Positions 26,203-34,923 of a stretch of DNA of 52,996 nucleotides are shown piece after piece; position 1 is the stretch's first letter, and each line of letters opens with the position of its first letter. The position numbers and the translations under genes were made by a program. The notes under the pieces were generated by a model. That model had not been told where the DNA came from. It saw only the letters and a program-made list of their open reading frames with translations, and made no database searches. The stretch is from an uncultured Anaerolineae bacterium (GTDB lineage Bacteria; Chloroflexota; Anaerolineae; CG2-30-64-16), in NCBI GenBank assembly GCA_937124585.1, contig CAKZKT010000019.1, forward strand, positions 1 through 52,996. The letters run 5' to 3'.

Positions 26203-27909
26203 TCAATCGTAGACGCCGGGCGCGAACCGGCGCAGAAACTCTGCTTCGGCCTCGCGTGTCCAGGCGCCGCCGTCGCCCAGGCGGGCATAGACGGTCGGCG
26301 CGACCGTCTTCAGGTCGGCAAGCGGGGTGAGGGGAAAAGATGCGACCTGCGGGTAGATGACCATTTTGCCGGGGAAGCGGCCGTCCATCAGCCCTTGCAT
26401 GCCATCCCGCGCCGCGTCCAGTCCGCCGATGGCGGCCACTGCACCGGCGGTCGAAAGCTGGCCCGCGGCGACTTTGTCCAGCACGCTGCGCTGATCCCGG
26501 ATGGCCGAGCCGGCCGAGCCGGTGATCTGCGCGGCGCCGAGGTAGACGGGGGACAGGTCGAGCCGGGCCGTGGTGCCGCGCGCCAGCCCGCCGAAGACCA
26601 CGAGCAGCCCGTCGTCGGCCAGATGTGGCATGGCAGCCTCGATGGCCGGCACGGCGGCGACGATCACCACGATGTCGTCGAAGCCGCGGCCGGCGTGTGC
26701 CTGGGCCAGCGCGTCCTGGTAGGCTTCCGGCGTCATCTGCCTGGGATTGAGCACGGTCAGCTCGACTCCCCGGTTGCGCGCCAGAGGACCGAAGTCGGCG
26801 ATCAGCTGTGGGTTGCGAATGGCATTCGTCTCCGCGACGACGATCCGGCGCGGGCCATTCGCCATTTCCAGCATGCGCTGGAGGTGCATGCGGCCCATCG
26901 GCCCGCCGCCGCCGACGATCCAGGCGACGCCGCCCGGCCGCAGCTCAGCCCGATTGCGCGCTTCGCCGTATGCCGCGCCGACGTCCCAGCCGCGCGTGCC
27001 CAGGTAGGTCACGTAGTCGTAGTGGACGCGGCCCACATCCACCTGCACGGGCCGGCCGAGGGGCCGCTCGCCGACCAGGTTGATCGTGGCGCCCGTCGCG
27101 ACGACGGCGGGCAGCGCGTCGAGCCGTTCGGGGGCGGGGTCAAGCACGATCACATCGTCGAAGCCGGCCGGCGCCTTGGCCTGCATCAGTGCGGGATAGT
27201 CGGCCGGAGTCAGGTCATTGTGGATCTCTGCTTCGGGCCAGGCCACCTGGCAGCAGAGCGCGTCGGGCACGTTGGTGGCGACGATCCTGGTCGGCAGGCC
27301 GCGCGCGAAGGTCTGGCCGATCTGATAGGCCGCGTTTTCCAGGCCAGGTCGGCCCAGCAACCACAAGATGCCGGTCGGCTTGATGTGCAGCCGGCGTCGC
27401 GGCATGTAGGCCGCTTCGACGCATGCCCACGGCTCGGTGAGTGCCACTTCAGCATAGCCGAGGCCCGGTGGCGTCGGAATCGCATAGCAGCCCTCGTCGC
27501 CGTCCAGGATGGCCGGGCCGAGCAGCGAGTACTGGGCCAGGCCCCCGGCGAAGACGTAGCCGTAGGCCAGGTTCAGGCCCCGGTAGTAGACATCGGCCTG
27601 GAGCGCCAGACGCTGGCCCGGCGCGAAGCGATCGCGCCACGCCTCGCCGACGGCGACGACGGTCAACGCGACCTCGTGGCCCTGCACCACCGGATTGACG
27701 CTCAGATCTCGATTGTAGAGCCGCGGGTGGCTGCTGCCCTGGCGGATGATCTTCACGTCCGAATAGCAGAGACCGACGGCGTCGGAGCGGACGAGGATCT
27801 GGTCGGCGGCCGGCCTGGGCGTCGGCCAGCGGACGGGCCGGCCGGCCCGTCCGAAGTTATCCAGCCCGACGCCATAGAGAGGCCAGACGAGCATGGTATC
27901 GGAAATCAA
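26203..27909 (-). CDS. Zinc-type medium-chain dehydrogenase with two Rossmann domains
   Basis: About 568 residues, far longer than the usual 350-430. The N-terminal GroES-like part has the zinc-site landmarks GLCYSDVK and QGHE and a later EPWACVEAAY. Then two cofactor-type units follow: one starting at GILWLLGRPGLENAAYQIG and ending FDDVIVLDPAPE ... YVTYLGTRG, and a second starting at VAWIVGGGGPMGRMHLQ and ending FDDIVVIVAAVPA ... ITGSAGS. Only the second has an intact GxGGxxG-like loop. Sorbose-1-phosphate-reductase-like enzymes are the nearest guess; the substrate is probably a polyol or polyol phosphate because mtlD is adjacent. The start is uncertain: TTG 27909 has GGAGGTG in front, ATG 27894 is further in, and GTG 27954 has no ribosome site. 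Confidence 0.8.
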   Translation of the reverse strand: MISDTMLVWPLYGVGLDNFGRAGRPVRWPTPRPAADQILVRSDAVGLCYSDVKIIRQGSSHPRLYNRDLSVNPVVQGHEVALTVVAVGEAWRDRFAPGQRLALQADVYYRGLNLAYGYVFAGGLAQYSLLGPAILDGDEGCYAIPTPPGLGYAEVALTEPWACVEAAYMPRRRLHIKPTGILWLLGRPGLENAAYQIGQTFARGLPTRIVATNVPDALCCQVAWPEAEIHNDLTPADYPALMQAKAPAGFDDVIVLDPAPERLDALPAVVATGATINLVGERPLGRPVQVDVGRVHYDYVTYLGTRGWDVGAAYGEARNRAELRPGGVAWIVGGGGPMGRMHLQRMLEMANGPRRIVVAETNAIRNPQLIADFGPLARNRGVELTVLNPRQMTPEAYQDALAQAHAGRGFDDIVVIVAAVPAIEAAMPHLADDGLLVVFGGLARGTTARLDLSPVYLGAAQITGSAGSAIRDQRSVLDKVAAGQLSTAGAVAAIGGLDAARDGMQGLMDGRFPGKMVIYPQVASFPLTPLADLKTVAPTVYARLGDGGAWTREAEAEFLRRFAPGVYD

Positions 27910-28088
27910 AAACGCACCTCCGCCGGCGAGCACGAAGCTGGCAGGTTGCGTCACCGGACACGTCTTTTCAGCTCACCATAGCGGCATCATACCGTGTCTT
28001 GTCCGATTCGCCAAAAGCGTAGGTCGGATTTGATGGGGCGCAGCGCGCTTCGCACGGAGAGCGCCTGACAGGCCGGGAGGGAGCCGAT

Positions 28089-28119
28089 AGCGAAATCGCT
28101 GTCAGCCCCTCTGTTTTTT
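28089..28119 (+). other. Hairpin with T-run in a 237-base gap
   Basis: The gap 27910-28146 has no gene. It holds a hairpin (GATAGCGA with TCGCTGTC) followed by CCCCTCTG and six T. The orientation suits a plus-strand transcript, although both flanking genes are on the minus strand, so its role is unclear. Nothing else was recognised in the gap. Confidence 0.35.
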
Positions 28120-28146
28120 CACCGGTTCGATCGTGTGCCGACGAGC

Positions 28147-28698
28147 TCATGCCAGTTCGTCTTTGGACTCAGCCTGACTCGTCTGTCGGTAGTGCTGCCA
28201 GTGCACGCGCGTCTCATCGTACTGGGTGCGCGGGGGCTTGCTCTCGGCCGGATAGCCGATCCAGATCAGGCACATGGGGTAGACGTTTTCCGGGATGCGC
28301 AGGATGCGGCGGAGGATCTCCACGCGATCCATGCCCGGATAGCCGCCCGTCCACACTGCGCCCAGGCCCAGCCCCGTGGCGGCCAGCAGGATGTTCTCGG
28401 TGGCTGCGGCCAGGTCTTGCTGCCAGAAGAGCTGGCTGGCCGGGCTGCCTGCCAGCGCCAGGTTGGCGCAGACGGCGATCGCCGCCTGGCCGTTGTAGCG
28501 GCCGTGATGCGCCGCTCGCAGCTCGGCCAGCACCGCTTTGTCGGTCACGACCACGAATTCCCAGGGCTTGCCGTTGGCTGCCGAGGGCGCGGCCATGGCG
28601 GCCTGGAGGAGCAGAGTGAGCATTTCCTGCGGCACTTCTTGTTCTGTGAACTGCCGGATGCTCCGGCGACTGAAGATGAGGTCCATGACGTGGTTCAT
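28147..28698 (-). CDS. Nitroreductase family FMN protein
   Basis: 183 residues. The N-terminal signature DLIFSRRSIRQFTEQEVP and APSAANGKPWEFVVV are typical of FMN-binding nitroreductases; GLGLGAVWTGGYPG near the middle and IGYPAESKPP near the C-terminus agree. These enzymes reduce nitro compounds, quinones or flavin-like substrates with NAD(P)H; the physiological substrate is unknown. The frame extends to 28758, but the extra residues are encoded by the dispersed GTGCCAGGCAC repeats (the SAWHV peptide), so ATG 28698 with AGAGG upstream is chosen. Confidence 0.9.
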   Translation of the reverse strand: MNHVMDLIFSRRSIRQFTEQEVPQEMLTLLLQAAMAAPSAANGKPWEFVVVTDKAVLAELRAAHHGRYNGQAAIAVCANLALAGSPASQLFWQQDLAAATENILLAATGLGLGAVWTGGYPGMDRVEILRRILRIPENVYPMCLIWIGYPAESKPPRTQYDETRVHWQHYRQTSQAESKDELA

Positions 28699-28717
28699 AG
28701 TTTTGTGCCTCTTGATC

Positions 28718-28824
28718 ACGTGCCAGGCACTCGCCATCACGTGCCAGGCACTTCTCAAGTGCCTGGCACGTTGGCCAGTTACGCGTCAATCACGTGCCAG
28801 GCACTTCCCAAGTGCCTGGCACGT
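28718..28824. repeat. Cluster of five GTGCCAGGCAC palindromic repeats
   Basis: Five copies of an ACGTGCCAGGCACT unit lie at 28718, 28739, 28757 (inverted), 28792 and 28810 (inverted). They form two inverted pairs, one of them ACGTGCCAGGCACTT with AAGTGCCTGGCACGT. The cluster fills the space between the nitroreductase and rhamnosidase genes. Related copies occur at 31808, 38348 and 52917-52990. Confidence 0.85.
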
Positions 28825-28838
28825 CGGCTCGCAAGATG

Positions 28839-31775
28839 CTACAGCGCGATCAACTCCGCCTGGATCGCCTGTAGCTTTTCGGGCGTCACCAGATGCGGCG
28901 CCATGCGCTGCATCGAGTCCAGCGTCTGGCCGCCGACCCACGGCGGCACACGCATCGTCGTGATCACATCGCCCACGTGCTTGAGCAGGATCGCCTTCGC
29001 CCGCTCGTCCGCCATGAGCTCTTGCACGGTACAGCCGATGTCGAGCCGGCCGGCCACGTGGCGGACGTTGGCGAACGCCTGCGCCCGGTTCAGGCCGGTG
29101 CTGACGAACTCGTAGCGGCCCGCACCGACCTGGACTACGACCGCGGCGTCCTCGACTTGCGCCGAGAGGATGCCGGCCGCGACATCGAGCGGTTGACCCC
29201 CTTCGGTGACCTGCGCCAGATCGCTCGCCGGGATGCGCACCGTGGCACGCGTGTTCGCCGGCACGGTCACTTGCAGGCGGAAATCGGCGTCGGTCAGCTG
29301 CCAGGCCGAGACGATCTCGCCGTAGAGCGAGCGCAACGATGCGCGCACATGGGTCAGGCCGCCACCCGGCTGTGGCTGGATCAGGATGTGCTTGTAGCCG
29401 GCCGCATCTTCTGCCGTGTCAATGCCGGCCACGACCCGGTACATCCAGTCGCCGATGGCGCCGTAGGCGTAGTGGTTGAACGAGTTCATCCCGGCATCCT
29501 GGAAGCTGCCGTCCGGCTTGATGCCGTCCCAGCGCTCCCAGATCGTCGTCGCGCCCTTCTTGACCGGGTAGAGCCACGACGGATAGCTCTCCTGGTTCAG
29601 CAGCTCGTAGGCCAGGTCGGTATAGCCGAAGCGACTGAGCACGTGGCACAGATAGGGCGTGCCGACAAAGCCGGTGGTCAGGTGATAGCCGAACTTGCGC
29701 ACCTCCTCGGCCAGGCGCGCGGCAGCTTTCGGCCGCAGGTCCTCGGGCAGCAGGTCGAAGTGTAGCGCCAGCACGTAGCTGGTCTGGCTGTTCGGCCCGA
29801 CGCGGCCGTTAGGCGAGACGAACTCGGCGGTGAACGCGGCTTTGATCTTCTCCACCATCGCCGCGTACTTCGCCGCGTCCTCGGTCTTGCCCAGTGCCTC
29901 GGCTGCTTTCTGGAGCAGGCTGGTCGAATAGGCGAAGAAGGCGGTGGCGATCAACTCTTTGTCGGTCATCGGCGTGGTGTCGAAGCCGCCGCGACCGCGA
30001 TAGTCAAGCCAGTCGCCGAAGTGGAAGCCGGTCATCCACAGATAGCGGTCGCCGGCCTGCTCGGCCATGTAGCGGACCCACGCGGCCATGCTGGCGTATT
30101 GTTGTTCCAGGATGCGTTTGTCGCCGTAGCACAGATAGATCGTCCACGGGCAGATGGTCGCCGCGTCGGCCCAGGCGGCGGAGCCGCCGGCCGTACGGCC
30201 AAACGCGCTGCGCTTCATCGGGTCGGGGATCACCATCGGCACGCCGCCGTTCGGGTGCTGCTCGACGGCCAGGTCAGCCAGCCATTTGGTGAAGAAGCCG
30301 GCCACGTTCCGGTTGAAGCAGGCGGTGCGGATGAAAACCTGGGCATCGCCGGTCCAGCCCAGCCGCTCATCGCGCTGCGGGCAATCGGTGGGCACGTCCA
30401 CGAAGTTGCCCTTTTGCCCCCAGACGATGTTGTGCTGCAATTGGTTGATGAGCGGATTCGAGCATTCGAAGTCACCGGTCGGCGGGATGTCGGAATGGAC
30501 GACGATGCCGGTGATGCTGTCGAGAGTCGGCTTGCCCGGCCAGCCGTCTACGGCAACGTAGCGAAAGCCCATGAAGGTAAAGTGCGGCTCGTAGACCTCG
30601 ACGCCGTTGCCCTTCAAGGTGTACTGGACGGTTTGCTTCGCCCGGCGCAGGTTGGCGGTGTAGAAGTTGCCTTCCTGGTCAAGCACTTCGGCGTGGCGCA
30701 GCGTGATGGTCGTCCCTGCCGGACCCTGCACATTCAGCCGCACCCAGCCGACCATGTTCTGGCCGAGGTCGAAGACCGTCTCGCCGGCCGGGGTGTGGAT
30801 GATCTGGATCGGCTTGAGTTCTTCGTGACGCACGACGAACGGGCCGTTCTGGGCGATCAGGATCGTCTTGCTGTGGTCGAGTTTGCGCACGCCTTGCCAC
30901 GTGCGGTCGTCGTAGCCGGGCAGATCCCAGCCGGGCAGCTCCAGCCGGGCGTCGTAGGTCTCGCCGTTGTAGATGTCAGACATGCGGATCGGGCCGAGAG
31001 TGGCGCGCCAGGCGTCGTCGCTGGCGATGATCGCTGTGCGACCGTCGGCGTAGGTCACATGCAATTGCAACAACAGCGCCAGGCGGTCGCCCCAGGTGTT
31101 ACGGTTGCCCTCGAAGCCGAGCCAGCCGCGATACCAGCCGTCACCCAGCAGCGTGGCGAGCGCGTTCTCGCCGACGCGCAACAGATCGGTCACGTCGTAG
31201 GTCTGATACTGCAGGCGTTTATCGTAGGCTGTCCAGCCGGGCGTGAGCACGCCGTCGCCAACCTTCTGGCCGTTGAGGTAGAGCTCGTAGAGGCCCAGGC
31301 TGGTGACATAGACGCGGGCGGCTTTCACCTCGCCGTCGAGCTTGAACTCCCGGCGCAGGACGGGCTGAGGTTGCGACTGCGACGTGTCTTCGTCCCAGTC
31401 GGGCGTGATCCACTCGGCCTGCCAGTCAGCGGGATCGAGCAAACCCATCTCCCACCAGGCCGGTTCGCTCCAGGCAGATGCGGCGCCGGTCTCGTCCCAG
31501 ACGCGCGCCTGCCAGGTGACGCGCTGGCCGGAGCGCAACGACGGGCCGGCATAGGGCACATGGACGGACTGATTGGACGCGACCTTGCCGGTATCCCACA
31601 GCAGGTTGCGGCCGGCGATCAGGTCGGCCGGCTCGCCTGCGGCCCGGATCTGATAGGCCGTCTGGATCGCGCCGCGGCGTTCGGACGCGAGTTGCCAGCT
31701 CAGTCGCGGCTGGCGCACATCGATGCCCAGCGGGTTCGTTCGATATTCACAGGTCAGGTTGGTGACCGTAGTCAT
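28839..31775 (-). CDS. Alpha-L-rhamnosidase, glycoside hydrolase family 78
   Basis: 978 residues, full family length. The N-terminal beta domains start with NLTCEYRTNPLGIDVRQPRLSW, the standard GH78 opening, followed by a rhamnose-binding-like domain (VYVTSLGLYELYLNG). The (alpha/alpha)6 barrel contains the catalytic signature DCPQRDERLGWTGDAQ, whose Glu is the general acid, and GFHFGDWLDY further on. It releases terminal L-rhamnose from plant glycosides, pectin side chains or microbial polysaccharides. No signal peptide is seen, so it probably acts on imported oligosaccharides in the cytoplasm. GAGGAG precedes ATG 31775. It lies downstream of an alpha/beta hydrolase on the same strand. Confidence 0.95.
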   Translation of the reverse strand: MTTVTNLTCEYRTNPLGIDVRQPRLSWQLASERRGAIQTAYQIRAAGEPADLIAGRNLLWDTGKVASNQSVHVPYAGPSLRSGQRVTWQARVWDETGAASAWSEPAWWEMGLLDPADWQAEWITPDWDEDTSQSQPQPVLRREFKLDGEVKAARVYVTSLGLYELYLNGQKVGDGVLTPGWTAYDKRLQYQTYDVTDLLRVGENALATLLGDGWYRGWLGFEGNRNTWGDRLALLLQLHVTYADGRTAIIASDDAWRATLGPIRMSDIYNGETYDARLELPGWDLPGYDDRTWQGVRKLDHSKTILIAQNGPFVVRHEELKPIQIIHTPAGETVFDLGQNMVGWVRLNVQGPAGTTITLRHAEVLDQEGNFYTANLRRAKQTVQYTLKGNGVEVYEPHFTFMGFRYVAVDGWPGKPTLDSITGIVVHSDIPPTGDFECSNPLINQLQHNIVWGQKGNFVDVPTDCPQRDERLGWTGDAQVFIRTACFNRNVAGFFTKWLADLAVEQHPNGGVPMVIPDPMKRSAFGRTAGGSAAWADAATICPWTIYLCYGDKRILEQQYASMAAWVRYMAEQAGDRYLWMTGFHFGDWLDYRGRGGFDTTPMTDKELIATAFFAYSTSLLQKAAEALGKTEDAAKYAAMVEKIKAAFTAEFVSPNGRVGPNSQTSYVLALHFDLLPEDLRPKAAARLAEEVRKFGYHLTTGFVGTPYLCHVLSRFGYTDLAYELLNQESYPSWLYPVKKGATTIWERWDGIKPDGSFQDAGMNSFNHYAYGAIGDWMYRVVAGIDTAEDAAGYKHILIQPQPGGGLTHVRASLRSLYGEIVSAWQLTDADFRLQVTVPANTRATVRIPASDLAQVTEGGQPLDVAAGILSAQVEDAAVVVQVGAGRYEFVSTGLNRAQAFANVRHVAGRLDIGCTVQELMADERAKAILLKHVGDVITTMRVPPWVGGQTLDSMQRMAPHLVTPEKLQAIQAELIAL

Positions 31776-31806
31776 GGGTCATCTCCTCGCAAAGCATGTT
31801 CTTTCA

Positions 31807-31822
31807 ATGTGCCTGGCACGTT
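31807..31822. repeat. Single GTGCCTGGCAC repeat unit
   Basis: One half-copy of the dispersed palindrome (ATGTGCCTGGCACGTT) lies in the short space between the rhamnosidase start and the hydrolase stop. Confidence 0.65.
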
Positions 31823-31848
31823 CGGCGTCGCGCCTCTTCGTCGCGAGG

Positions 31849-32664
31849 TCAATCGCCATGTTCTGCCAGAAACGCTTTGACCACCTCCATATAGCGCGCA
31901 AACTGCTCTCGCCGGATGCTGTGGCCCGCGCCGGGGATGTGGACGACCTTCGCCTGCGGCACAAGCGTTTGGAACATGGCCGCGGCCTCCGGCGGCACGA
32001 TGGCGCCTTTGTCCGTGTCGGCGGTGATGAGCAGCGTCGGGCAGGTGATGCACCGGATCAGCGCCGGCCAGTCTATGGGCGTCATCTTTCCGCGGCGCAG
32101 CACGTTGAAGCTGAGCCGCAGCTTCGAGTCGGCCCATGGGCCGTGCTCAGCCTCGGGCCAGGTCGGCGACTCCGCGCGTGCGTGCGCGATCAGCTCCTCG
32201 CGCGTTTTGCGTTTCAGGTCGGTGATCCACACGGTGAAGTTACGAGGGCGTGGTAGTGGCTTGCCGGGCTGCGGGGGCACCCAGAAGGGGGGCGGATCCT
32301 CGAGCAGGATCGCCCCCACGAGATCGGGATAGGTGCCGGCCAGTGCCAGCGCGGTCGCTGCGCCCATCGAATGGCCCAGCACGGCCGGCCGCTTCAGCCC
32401 CAGCCCACTGATGACGCCCGCCAGGTCGCCCGCGTGGTCGAGGGAGCCGTAGCCGCGTTTCGGCCCGTCAGAGCGGCCGTGGCCGCGCGCATCTACCATG
32501 ATTACGTCATAGTCGGCCTGCAACACCTCGGCGACGGGCGTCCAGCACAGCCCGTCGTCGGAAAAGCCGTGCGCCAGCACCACCGGCGGCTTATCGCCGC
32601 CCGTCCGCGTGTAGTGCAGCTTCAGTTTGTTGACGGCGATGTAATTCGATTGCCAGGATGTCAT
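31849..32664 (-). CDS. Alpha/beta-hydrolase
   Basis: 271 residues. The fold signs are complete: oxyanion strand VVLAHGFSDDG, DARGHGRS, nucleophile elbow GHSMGAA, a late acidic residue in TADTDKG, and catalytic His in GAGHSIRREQF. It probably hydrolyses an ester or a related bond; no signal peptide is present. The family also includes haloperoxidase-like and C-C hydrolases, so the substrate remains open. GAGGAG lies 6 bases before ATG 32664. It lies upstream of the rhamnosidase gene and could deacylate rhamnose-containing substrates, although that is only inferred from position. Confidence 0.88.
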   Translation of the reverse strand: MTSWQSNYIAVNKLKLHYTRTGGDKPPVVLAHGFSDDGLCWTPVAEVLQADYDVIMVDARGHGRSDGPKRGYGSLDHAGDLAGVISGLGLKRPAVLGHSMGAATALALAGTYPDLVGAILLEDPPPFWVPPQPGKPLPRPRNFTVWITDLKRKTREELIAHARAESPTWPEAEHGPWADSKLRLSFNVLRRGKMTPIDWPALIRCITCPTLLITADTDKGAIVPPEAAAMFQTLVPQAKVVHIPGAGHSIRREQFARYMEVVKAFLAEHGD

Positions 32665-32870
32665 ATTTTTCTCCTCGAGAATCGCTGATAGATATGCCGA
32701 CGCCTGGAGAGTTTCAGGCACGAGCCGAACGGTAGCTGTTCCCAGGATGATGCACTGAGCCGACGAGCTACATTGTAATGCAGGACTTCGGGTAAGTCAA
32801 AAAGCTTCCCACATTTCGGTGGAGGTCGGCCGGGGAAATGGTGGCCTCGAGACAGATCTGCCCGGCCGGT

Positions 32871-32900
32871 TTGGTGCGGTGATAGCGGATCAGGTATACT
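32871..32900 (+). promoter_or_regulatory. Possible promoter of the DUF3842 gene
   Basis: TTGGTG (32871-32876) and TATACT (32895-32900) are spaced by 18 bases, upstream of a short leader ORF and the DUF3842 gene. The rest of the gap 32665-32934 shows no other recognisable element. Confidence 0.4.
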
Positions 32901-32934
32901 CATCTCGGTTGTAGCTTTCAGGAGGAAACAGGCG

Positions 32935-32991
32935 ATGTATACGTTCTCCGGCGCAGCATCGGCTCCAGGGGCCGTGACATGGATCAGGTGA
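32935..32991 (+). CDS. Possible 18-residue leader peptide upstream of the DUF3842 gene
   Basis: An AGGAGG site (32919-32924) stands 10 bases before ATG 32935. The short frame encodes 18 residues (MYTFSGAASAPGAVTWIR) and stops 7 bases before the DUF3842 start. The ribosome site is stronger than that of most genes here. Its composition gives no obvious amino-acid run for attenuation. It may be a translated leader or a chance frame. Confidence 0.35.
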   Translation: MYTFSGAASAPGAVTWIR

Positions 32992-32998
32992 GGTGCAC

Positions 32999-33427
32999 AT
33001 GACTACCATCGCGGTCATAGACGGCATGGGCGGCGGGATCGGCGTCCAGATCGTGACGCAACTGCGTCAGGAGTTGCCGCTGGACGTGGAGATCCTGGCC
33101 CTGGGCGCCAACGCGGTGGCCACCGATCGCATGATGCAGGCGCGGGCCAGCCGCGGGGCCAGCGGCGAGAACGCCATCCGCGTCTCGATCAACCTGGCCG
33201 ATTTTATCATCGGGCCTATCGGCATCGTGATCCCGAACGCGATGATGGGTGAGATCACGCCCGGCATCGCGGAGGCGGTGGCGGGTGCGCGCGGCTACAA
33301 GCTGTTGCTGCCCGTCAACCAGCCGCACTTCGAGATCGTCGGCATCGAGTGGAAGGCGCTCACCAAGCAGATCAGCGCAGCGATCGCGGTGATTCGCGAA
33401 CGAGGAAAGATCGGCGGAGGCGCGTGA
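32999..33427 (+). CDS. DUF3842 family protein
   Basis: 142 residues. The sequence starts with a nucleotide-binding-like strand-loop (IAVIDGMGGGIGVQIV) and continues with LGANAVATDRMMQARASRGASGENAI, the hallmark of DUF3842. No activity is known for the family; the glycine-rich N-terminus suggests a Rossmann-like fold. AGGTGAGGTG lies just upstream of ATG 32999. The next gene, a BCD-type transporter, is 145 bases downstream on the same strand and could share the transcript. Confidence 0.85.
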   Translation: MTTIAVIDGMGGGIGVQIVTQLRQELPLDVEILALGANAVATDRMMQARASRGASGENAIRVSINLADFIIGPIGIVIPNAMMGEITPGIAEAVAGARGYKLLLPVNQPHFEIVGIEWKALTKQISAAIAVIRERGKIGGGA

Positions 33428-33572
33428 AGCGCATGTTTGAGTCATAGAGCAGGGAGCAGCATGCCGTCGCGATAATCCCGGGCTGATTGTAGATTGGCTT
33501 TCAGATTGTGACGTTTCTACAGCATAAAATGGTTTGCAGAAACCGTATCTGAAGTCTGGAGGTGCTCTCTCT

Positions 33573-34901
33573 ATGCGTATCTTGAATTACATCCGTCTTG
33601 CGGGCTTTCCGGTCGGTCTGGGATTGACCAGCGCATTCGTGGGCGGAACACTCAATCGCGTGATGATCGTGGAGTTGGGGCTGCCTGCTTCCCTCGTTGG
33701 TTTTCTCTTTGCCCTGCCGCTGCTCGTTTCGCCCCTGCGCGTTTGGCTCGGCTATCATTCCGACTCTCATCCATTATGGGACCTCCGTCGCGAACCATAT
33801 ATCATTTCGGGCGCATTCCTGGCCGTCCTGGCGGTACTCGCAGCGACCCTGCTCACGCTCAACAGCCAGCTGATTGGTTTGCAGATCATCCTGCCGGTTG
33901 TGCTGGTATTCATCCTCTACGGCATCGGGAAGAACCTTGCCAGCAACACCTTCGAGGCCTTGCTGGCAGATAAATTCCAGGGAGACCAGCGTCCGCGCGC
34001 GGTCACCCTGTTCAAAGTCGCTATGTTCGCCGGCATCATCGGCGGGGCGGTGGCGTTGGGAAGGCTCCTCGATCCCTTCAGCCCGGCCCGGCTGACGGCC
34101 ATCGTCATCGGTCTCATGGTAACGGTACTGGTCATCACCGTTCTCGGTTCATTGCGACAAGAGCCGCGCAGCCAGCTCTTGAAAGCTGCCAGCGAGCACT
34201 CCCGCGCCGTGCCTTTTCTGAAAACCATCCAAACCGTGATTCTGCCCGACCGGCAGGTGCGCATTTTCTTCGTCATCGTGATGCTGACCGTCTTGGGAAC
34301 GCTGACGCAGGATGTGCTCCTCGAACCCTATGGCGCGCTTGCCCTCGGCATGAGCGTGGGGCAAACCGCTCGCCTGACCGCTATTTGGGGCAGCGGAACT
34401 GTGCTGGGGATGGTGGTCACGGGTGTCTGGCTGGTCAAGCGTTTCGGATACGGCGCGGTGATGCGGGTTGGCCTGCTGATCGGCGTGCTCGTCTTCATCG
34501 GTCTGATCCTGGCCGGAGTTTTGCGGAATCCCGCCGTCTTTATGGCGCTGGTCTTCGGTTTGGGCATCAGCACGGGGCTGTCCTCGGCAGGCTTGCTGAC
34601 CGCCGTCATCGAGTTCACGACCCCTGCTCGCGCCGGGTTGCTGATGGGCATCTGGGGTTTGGCGCACGAACTGGGTCAGGCGGCTGGCAGCCTGATGGGT
34701 GGGGCGGTGGTGGACATCATGCGTGTCTTCACCAATAACAACGTCCTGGTTTCTTATGGCACCGTTTTCATGTTCGAAGCCACGCTTCTCTCTTTCGCTC
34801 TGTTGCTTTTGAAAAAGATGGATTTGAGCCAGTCTGCCGCAATCACAGGGAATGAACTTCGCAACGCCGCATTGATCCCCGGTGCCGTTTTCGACAATTG
34901 A
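33573..34901 (+). CDS. PucC-like (BCD family) MFS transporter
   Basis: 442 residues and about twelve membrane helices. The N-terminus (IRLAGFPVGLGLTSAFVGGTLNRVM with ELGLPASLVGFLF) and the loop FRVWLGYHSDSHPL-like LRVWLGYHSDSHPLWDLRR are characteristic of PucC/LhaA, the bacteriochlorophyll-delivery family. In phototrophs these proteins aid assembly of light-harvesting pigment proteins; no photosynthesis gene is present here. The base composition appears less GC-rich than its neighbours, with many TTT and TTG codons, which could mean transfer. GGAGGT lies 9 bases before ATG 33573. The substrate is unknown; a tetrapyrrole is a reasonable guess. Confidence 0.82.
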   Translation: MRILNYIRLAGFPVGLGLTSAFVGGTLNRVMIVELGLPASLVGFLFALPLLVSPLRVWLGYHSDSHPLWDLRREPYIISGAFLAVLAVLAATLLTLNSQLIGLQIILPVVLVFILYGIGKNLASNTFEALLADKFQGDQRPRAVTLFKVAMFAGIIGGAVALGRLLDPFSPARLTAIVIGLMVTVLVITVLGSLRQEPRSQLLKAASEHSRAVPFLKTIQTVILPDRQVRIFFVIVMLTVLGTLTQDVLLEPYGALALGMSVGQTARLTAIWGSGTVLGMVVTGVWLVKRFGYGAVMRVGLLIGVLVFIGLILAGVLRNPAVFMALVFGLGISTGLSSAGLLTAVIEFTTPARAGLLMGIWGLAHELGQAAGSLMGGAVVDIMRVFTNNNVLVSYGTVFMFEATLLSFALLLLKKMDLSQSAAITGNELRNAALIPGAVFDN

Positions 34902-34923
34902 AAGGGCGTCGTCGGCCCTTCAA
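34898..34923. terminator. Weak hairpin between convergent genes
   Basis: TTGAA-A-GGGC pairs with GCCC-TTCAA around a short loop, covering the stop of the PucC-like gene and the stop of the 124-residue gene on the other strand. No clear T-run follows. Confidence 0.4.

Noticed and set aside
28718-28824. CRISPR array from the repeated GTGCCAGGCAC units
   Set aside because: Units are palindromic, inverted relative to each other and unevenly spaced, with no uniform spacers and no cas gene.
30021-31880. 619-codon plus-strand frame opposite the rhamnosidase
   Set aside because: It is antisense to a full GH78 protein with catalytic signature and has no recognisable domain.
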